From an uncultured Odoribacter sp. (GTDB lineage Bacteria > Bacteroidota > Bacteroidia > Bacteroidales > Marinifilaceae), in NCBI GenBank assembly GCA_905193145.1, contig CAJJNP010000087.1, positions 1-12,826 on the forward strand: a stretch of 12,826 bases of DNA, given 5' to 3'. A program made the position numbers and the translations under genes. The notes below the pieces were generated by a model. It was not told the origin of the DNA. It saw only the letters and a list, made by a program, of their open reading frames with translations, and did not search any database. Positions 8,801 to 12,826 of the stretch are shown piece by piece. Each line of letters opens with the position of its first letter. Position 1 is the stretch's first letter.

Positions 8801-9299
8801 TAATTATGATCCTAGCCAACAGGTGATTATCGGTAATACGGCACCAAAGGGACAAGGTTCATTTGGTTTTAACTTGCGTTGGAAGAATCTGACATTGTCT
8901 TCTGTCTTCCAGTATGAATTTGGAGCAGATCGTTATAACGAGACTTTGGTAAACTATGTAGAGAATGCAGATATAGAATATTCGAATGTTGATCGACGGG
9001 TACTTACGCAGCGTTGGCAAAAGCCTGGTGATGTTGCTCCTTTGAAGGATATCAAGGATATGAACAAGACGACACGTGCAACTTCGCGTTTTGTGCAGAA
9101 ATATAATTTGCTTTCCATGAGTTCATTGACTTTGCAATATGAGTTTAGTGAAAAAATTGCGCGTGCTTTGCATGTTGACAGATTGCGTTTGGAGGCGAAT
9201 ACAGGAGAATTGTTCCGGTGTTGTTCTGTGAAGCAGGAGAGAGGTTTGGGATATCCGTTCGCTAAGAATTTTAATTTCACATTGATGGTAAATTTTTAA
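5889..9299 (+). CDS. SusC/RagA-like TonB-dependent outer-membrane transducer with STN domain
   Basis: This outer-membrane beta-barrel imports a substrate captured by its SusD partner, powered by TonB. The 1136-aa product has an N-terminal export signal (about 1-33). An STN domain (about 46-124) follows, marking it as a signalling receptor rather than a plain transporter. Next come a carboxypeptidase-regulatory-like domain (about 136-210), the Ton-box-like DEVVVTGY (214-221), the plug (about 225-360, ending NGVVVITTK at 351-359), and a barrel finishing in Phe (LMVNF). Near the C-terminus FRCCSVKQERG has a Cys pair where I would expect non-Cys residues. A strongly acidic stretch around residues 918-940 probably lies in a loop. 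It begins 30 bases after the FecR gene and ends 12 bases before the SusD gene, a standard SusCD arrangement under FecI/FecR control. Family membership does not define the substrate, and starch should not be assumed. Confidence 0.95.
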   Translation: MQKVKVLARRCLCAFLVSLFAGWLTGEWVLKAQNAPDCASAQMSLLKEVIEIEAENLSFDEFFSLINSKLSSPLYISYRVEDLSVMKKVSMEKRRSSVENILRDVLEGYQLTFMVKDNIVMIDRKEVMQQQKKPLVIKGKVLEHENGEPIIGATVLIKGTTVGTSTDLDGTFAIPVELGKTLVVSFIGKTSQEVKVESDKFLTIKLKNDQIQMDEVVVTGYANINKNTFTGNVKTIKNEELMKVSRTNVLKAISTFDPSFRIAENNIFGSDPNALPEINIRGHSSIGIMQLDKDKFSKANLEKNPNTPTFIMDGFEVSIQKVYDMDPNRIENITILKDAAATAMYGSRAANGVVVITTKAPQAGKVRVSYNFTSTLEVPDLRDYNLMNSKEKLDAEVKAGVFDPVEELDRYNGEHWYWKKYNAVYVEGVETDWMAIPLRNAFQHRHSLNVESGNDNIRYSFDLNYSGDNGVMKGSKRNNVGAGFDVYITLGKFQLSNSVTYNNTTSEESPYGSFSDYTHQLPYNKYTDEYGNLLKELSDWGRGGNVPNPLYEASLGNFEKEKSDEIINNLQIRWDMGKGFMAQASVGLQKSWNSSKQFIDPKSMKASQQLSNDNLLAGDLFTRDGNSSRWNTRLGLSYNASLGRNNLNFSVIGEINQSNSYSVSTHYIGFASGTSADVNYASQVKGKPSKSERVSRYAGLNGIFNYSFDNIYLADFSIRYEGSSIFGKEQQSTPYWSGGLGLNIHNYNFLKESELISRLKVRASYGQVGNVNFEPHMSHNYFQAQYDDWYITGFGNKLYYMGNPDLKSEKTNTFDVSVDVSLLQDKINFTATYYNKKTIDMINDVTVPSSSGFMTYKDNIGKIRNRGVELSLYANVLNREDWFLSVHGNFAKNDEVLLEIAESLKRYNDRVNEKYENYDDDLNPNEAEYGEVYTKYEEGGSTTSFHGMKSLGIDPANGKEVFVDRAGNITYNYDPSQQVIIGNTAPKGQGSFGFNLRWKNLTLSSVFQYEFGADRYNETLVNYVENADIEYSNVDRRVLTQRWQKPGDVAPLKDIKDMNKTTRATSRFVQKYNLLSMSSLTLQYEFSEKIARALHVDRLRLEANTGELFRCCSVKQERGLGYPFAKNFNFTLMVNF

Positions 9300-9311
9300 A
9301 ATCGGCAGATT

Positions 9312-10754
9312 ATGAAAAATATATTGAAATATAGCTGGGTGCTGGGACTTTTGGTTCTCTCTTCTTGTGGCAATTGGCTGAATGTAGAGCCTTTTGACCA
9401 AGTGAGCGAGGAACAACAGTATAGCAAAGCAGAAGGTTTTTATAACCAGTTGAACGGTATTTACAAAACCATGGCAAGCCGGGATCTTTATGGTAAAGAA
9501 CTTACTTGGGGACTTATGGATGTATTTGCCCAATATTATGATATGGGTAATTATTCAGAATGCGATAACCATGCTTATACAACCGGATCGAAGTTGGATT
9601 ACGAGGAAGACTATGTAAAACCATATATAGTAACTTTCTGGGAGACGATGTATAATGCAATATCCAATTGTAATAACTTGATTCAAAACACAATGACAGC
9701 AGATTCGATGCTTTTCCCTTTGAGAGAAAAAGAACGTCGTTGTATTGAAGGAGAGGCGCGTGCTTTGAGAGCAATGTTGCATTTTGATTTATTGCGTATG
9801 TATGCTCCGGCTCCTATGGTGGATTCAACTGGTAAATACATTGCTTATGTTGACTATTTCCCTACTCATATACCATTAGAAATACCGACGAATCAGGTGT
9901 TGGAAAAAATTCAGAATGATTTGATGGATGCTCATGCATTGACAGCAGATTATGATACACTTTATAAGAGTTATATTTCGGATGTACACATGCGCTTGGA
10001 ACTTTCTCTGGGAGGTGAGATAGACCGTTTTATGCAATTCCGAGGTTATCGTTTGAATCACTATGCCATTAAAGCTCTTTTGGCGCGTGTCGCTTTATAT
10101 CGAGGAGACAAAACTACAGCCTTGGATTGGGCGAACGATGTTTTGAAATATTATTCCTGGTTTAACTTTGACAGTGAGAACTCTATTAGAAGTAACAAGA
10201 ACATGAAGCTATACGGCGATGTTATCTTTGCTCTTTATAACAATAATGCAGCGTTGTATGAAGCGGAAGAAAACACAGGGGATTCCAGGATGGTAGCTTG
10301 GGATTACAATACATTGTTTGATACAGATGCGACTCGGGATTTTAGACGTTGGCAATGGCGAGAGGATGATTACGGATACCATCCTATGAAATATAAGAAA
10401 GATGAATCAACTAATGAGGCAGAGGTATGTAATACAATGATTCCAATGCTCCGCATGTCTGAAATGTGCTATATATTAGCTGAATGCTATTATGAAAAGG
10501 ACCCAGCAAAAGCAGAACAATGGTTGAATTATATCAGACAAAGTCGCGGTTGTAGAAGTAGTTTGCCGTCAACATCGACTCAAAAAGAGTTTAATAATTT
10601 GATATTAAAAGATTTCAGACGCGAATTTTATGGTGAAGGACAATTGTTTTTCTTCTACAAACGTTTAGGCTTAGATGCTATTGGCACTTCTTCTATAACC
10701 GTAGAATTTAAAACTAAAAACGTATTCCCGATACCTGAATCCAATGATATTTAA
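9312..10754 (+). CDS. SusD/RagB-like outer-membrane lipoprotein (substrate-binding partner of the SusC-like transporter)
   Basis: SusD-family lipoproteins sit on the outside of the outer membrane, bind substrate and close over the SusC barrel like a lid. The 480-aa product has a lipoprotein signal with lipobox LSSC (Cys19). It then shows the usual SusD start: a helix-rich N-terminal part with FYNQLNGIYKTM, TPR-like helices further in (for example EGEARALRAMLHFDLLRMYA), and the C-terminal family signatures EFYGEGQLFFFYKRLG and NVFPIPES. The length is within the family range. The protein ends very soon after the PIP motif. The gene starts 12 bases after the SusC-like stop and 19 bases before the DUF4843 gene, so the genes are almost certainly one transcript. 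The sequence does not show which ligand is bound. Confidence 0.94.
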   Translation: MKNILKYSWVLGLLVLSSCGNWLNVEPFDQVSEEQQYSKAEGFYNQLNGIYKTMASRDLYGKELTWGLMDVFAQYYDMGNYSECDNHAYTTGSKLDYEEDYVKPYIVTFWETMYNAISNCNNLIQNTMTADSMLFPLREKERRCIEGEARALRAMLHFDLLRMYAPAPMVDSTGKYIAYVDYFPTHIPLEIPTNQVLEKIQNDLMDAHALTADYDTLYKSYISDVHMRLELSLGGEIDRFMQFRGYRLNHYAIKALLARVALYRGDKTTALDWANDVLKYYSWFNFDSENSIRSNKNMKLYGDVIFALYNNNAALYEAEENTGDSRMVAWDYNTLFDTDATRDFRRWQWREDDYGYHPMKYKKDESTNEAEVCNTMIPMLRMSEMCYILAECYYEKDPAKAEQWLNYIRQSRGCRSSLPSTSTQKEFNNLILKDFRREFYGEGQLFFFYKRLGLDAIGTSSITVEFKTKNVFPIPESNDI

Positions 10755-10773
10755 TTAATAAAAATGGAAGATT

Positions 10774-11481
10774 ATGAGATATTTATTTTATATAATACTG
10801 TTGACTATTGTTTTTGCTTGCAGTAAAAAGGATATTGAGACTTGGAAAGGGGAGCATTATGTTTATTTTACAGAGAGCGAGGATTTATTCTATGGAAATG
10901 AGTCAGTAACATCAGACTCTTTAAATGTATCTTTCTTCTTTTATATAGAAGATGTGATTCAATATCCTCTGGAGGTGGCACTGACCGGTCAATTATTGAG
11001 TGAAGATACACCTTTTAAAGTGGTGGCGGATAAAGAAAAAACCACTTTACCTGAAAATTTATACGAAATGCCCGAACATTTTACTTTTGGTAAAGGGCAA
11101 CTGAAGGATACAATTTATGTTACACTGAAAAATGATCCGATATTGAAAACCAATAAATTTGATTTGAAACTAGACATTGTCAAAGAGGGCAGTATGTTGA
11201 CACATAAGGGTAAAAATGCCACCCGTCTATTAAAGGTATCCGATATGGTCGAGAAACCGGATTGGTGGTTGGAGAATCCGATTGAGTGGTATTATTTAGG
11301 AACGTTTACAGCGAAAAAGTATGAAAAATTCATGGAGGCGACAGGTGTATCATCATTGGATTTGAATGATTTGGCAGAAGTTCGCTTGTTGACTTTGGAA
11401 TTCCAGAACTGGTTAGACAGACAGGATCCCAAGATTCTGGATGAAGACGGGAATGAGATGAAGACTGAAATTATAGGATAG
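10774..11481 (+). CDS. DUF4843 domain-containing lipoprotein
   Basis: This 235-aa protein has a short lipoprotein signal with lipobox VFAC (Cys16), followed by SKKD. The body is mostly predicted beta strand (about 28-138), followed by PDWWLENPIEWYYLGTFTAKKYEKFMEATG-like features: a Trp-rich turn at 163-173 and a helix at 180-190. This arrangement matches my recollection of DUF4843, a Bacteroidetes family found next to SusC/SusD pairs. Its function is not established. By position it is probably a surface or periplasmic-face accessory that binds substrate or supports the SusCD complex. A GGAAG purine run about 7 bases before the ATG is a plausible ribosome binding site. The region is more AT-rich than the left side of the window. 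Confidence 0.8.
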   Translation: MRYLFYIILLTIVFACSKKDIETWKGEHYVYFTESEDLFYGNESVTSDSLNVSFFFYIEDVIQYPLEVALTGQLLSEDTPFKVVADKEKTTLPENLYEMPEHFTFGKGQLKDTIYVTLKNDPILKTNKFDLKLDIVKEGSMLTHKGKNATRLLKVSDMVEKPDWWLENPIEWYYLGTFTAKKYEKFMEATGVSSLDLNDLAEVRLLTLEFQNWLDRQDPKILDEDGNEMKTEIIG

Positions 11482-11517
11482 TTGAATCCTAATTATTAAC
11501 AGATTAAAGATATTATC

Positions 11518-12826
11518 ATGAAAAATATATTATTCTTATTGTTTGCATTTGTCCTTTGGGGATGTATCGAAGACAATGGAAATTATGATTATAATCCTTC
11601 AAGGGACTTAATAGTTGAAGATGTTCCAGGCAACATCACTTTGACTGTGGGAGAATCAGTCACGTTGACTCCTAAACCTATGGTGCGCTATGATAAGACG
11701 AAAACCATTATTGAGGGTGTAGAATATGAGTGGGTTCTGGAGGGAGAAGTTGTATCTAGAGAACCATCATTTACCTATACAGCACAAGAATATGGTAATT
11801 TTGAGGGTATATTGAGAATCAAAGACCCTTTGACAAAATCAATGTCTTTTTGGGATTTTAGATTTGATGTAGAGACTCAATATAAATCAGGTTTTTTAGT
11901 ACTTTCTGAAGAAAATGGAAAAGCACAGTTGTCTATGATTCGTGCAAAATGGTCTCGTACACCATCTGATACGATTGTTTATGAAGGAGAGTGGAAAAAT
12001 GTATATGAAACAGAAAATGGCGGAGAGTCGATAATTGGAAGGCCTTTATCTCTCACAGAGCATTGGGCTTATGATGATGATATGATTCAATTGGGGGAAG
12101 TGACTATTGTGACGGAAGTGGACGGAAAGTTGAAAATTCAAGAATTAAATGGTTTCAATTTTAAACGAGAAACTTACATTGAGCAGGAATTCAAAGATGA
12201 AAAATTACCAGTCAATTATAATCCGAAGGTCATTATGCATACCTGCTTCGACAGTTTCCTTTTGGATGAATCAGGAGATGTATATATGCGCCGTTCTTCA
12301 GTGAAGAATGGATATCATACAGGTTATTTTGCGGATAATATCAAGTTGTGGAACGGACAAAAGTTTTCTGATTTGATTTTTACCCAGTATGAAAAAACAT
12401 CTGCTGTATTGGCAATTGAAAAAGATGCAGAGGGGAAGCGTAACTATGTAGGTATTTACAGTAGTTCATTTAGAGAACATGATAACTTGACTCGTTTGGA
12501 GTTAATAGGATCTTATGCTGATGATTTTAAGGATATTCAAGGAGAGGTTATATGGAGTGATTGGAGAGATATTGATGAGTATTATATGAGTGGAATGTCT
12601 GTTGTTTATAAAACACAGTCTGGCGATTATATTTTACACTGCTTTGATATGGATGGAGCCGGCAGACAAACGTGGGAGGTTGTATCTAGTGCAAAAATTA
12701 ATTTAACAAAAGAGAAAGGAATAACTCAATTGAATGGTATGTGTACCAATAAGCGAATGAATTATACTTATTTGTGGGACGATTATACAATTTATGCATT
12801 AGAAAATTGGTATAATGAGGATTTCT
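11518..12826 (+). CDS. PKD-like family lipoprotein, 3' end outside the window
   Basis: An open frame runs from the ATG at 11518 to the window edge (436 codons plus one base, no stop). The product has a lipoprotein signal with lipobox LWGC (Cys16). Acidic residues at +3 and +4 (CIEDN) fit a Bacteroidetes surface-export signal. Residues about 31-120 form a PKD/Ig-like beta domain (VGESVTLTPKP, YEWVLEGEVV, FTYTAQEYGNFEGILRI). The rest (about 124-436) is beta-rich, with repeated strand-turn units such as GFLVLSEENGKAQL and DSFLLDESGDVYMR, perhaps propeller-like. It matches what I recall as PKD-like family lipoproteins that follow DUF4843 genes in SusCD loci. The family is usually somewhat longer, so probably only the last part is missing. 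It is likely a surface substrate-binding protein. No catalytic motif is visible. It starts 36 bases after the DUF4843 stop. Confidence 0.82.
   Translation, partial: MKNILFLLFAFVLWGCIEDNGNYDYNPSRDLIVEDVPGNITLTVGESVTLTPKPMVRYDKTKTIIEGVEYEWVLEGEVVSREPSFTYTAQEYGNFEGILRIKDPLTKSMSFWDFRFDVETQYKSGFLVLSEENGKAQLSMIRAKWSRTPSDTIVYEGEWKNVYETENGGESIIGRPLSLTEHWAYDDDMIQLGEVTIVTEVDGKLKIQELNGFNFKRETYIEQEFKDEKLPVNYNPKVIMHTCFDSFLLDESGDVYMRRSSVKNGYHTGYFADNIKLWNGQKFSDLIFTQYEKTSAVLAIEKDAEGKRNYVGIYSSSFREHDNLTRLELIGSYADDFKDIQGEVIWSDWRDIDEYYMSGMSVVYKTQSGDYILHCFDMDGAGRQTWEVVSSAKINLTKEKGITQLNGMCTNKRMNYTYLWDDYTIYALENWYNEDF

Noticed and set aside
5889..10754. Calling the SusC/SusD pair a starch utilisation system
   Set aside because: The names reflect family only. 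No amylase or other starch gene is present and the regulator is FecI/FecR rather than a SusR-type protein.
10764..10818. ATG at 10764 as an alternative start before the DUF4843 gene
   Set aside because: It is in a different frame that stops after about 18 codons, while the ATG at 10774 begins a clear lipoprotein signal.
1..12826. CRISPR arrays, insertion sequences, tRNA or rRNA genes, phage or defence genes
   Set aside because: I saw no regularly spaced repeats, transposase motifs, cloverleaf-like segments or recognisable defence domains on either strand.

Overview
The window looks like a chromosome segment of a Bacteroides-type organism (order Bacteroidales). The evidence is a SusC/SusD pair with two further outer-membrane lipoproteins, a Bacteroidetes-style FecI/FecR regulatory pair, a class A penicillin-binding protein with the long linker usual in this phylum, and two upstream elements matching the Bacteroides promoter consensus (TAnnTTTG with a TTTG/TTG box about 20 bases upstream). 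All eight confident genes lie on the + strand.

Layout. Bases 1-296 are an AT-rich intergenic stretch with a 16-bp imperfect inverted repeat (20-66), a doubtful 35-codon ORF (139-246) and a good promoter candidate (241-271). Next come two housekeeping genes 11 bases apart: penicillin-binding protein 1A (297-2615) and the recombination protein RadA (2627-3988). A second promoter candidate lies at the radA 3' end. It precedes an ECF sigma factor (4057-4593), then a 140-base gap with a small hairpin, then a FecR-type membrane anti-sigma factor (about 4734-5858). Thirty bases later a tightly packed run begins: a SusC-like TonB-dependent transducer with an STN signalling domain (5889-9299), a SusD-like lipoprotein (9312-10754), a DUF4843-type lipoprotein (10774-11481) and a PKD-like family lipoprotein (11518 to the window edge, 3' end missing).

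How the parts fit. The FecI-like sigma factor, FecR-like anti-sigma factor and STN-bearing SusC protein form a complete trans-envelope signalling chain of the FecA/FecR/FecI type. In the expected scheme, substrate binding at the outer membrane is passed through the STN domain to the periplasmic part of FecR, which releases the sigma factor to transcribe the uptake genes. The SusD protein is the lid of the transporter, and the two other lipoproteins probably bind substrate or build the surface complex. No glycoside hydrolase, polysaccharide lyase, sulfatase or peptidase is visible, so the substrate cannot be assigned from this window. The right-hand lipoprotein genes are visibly more AT-rich than radA, which suggests an accessory uptake locus joined to a conserved housekeeping block.

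I found no RNA genes, CRISPR arrays, insertion sequences or phage genes. The locus belongs to recognisable families. Its open points are the unknown substrate, the poorly characterised DUF4843/PKD-like lipoproteins, and the intergenic structures around the sigma factor.
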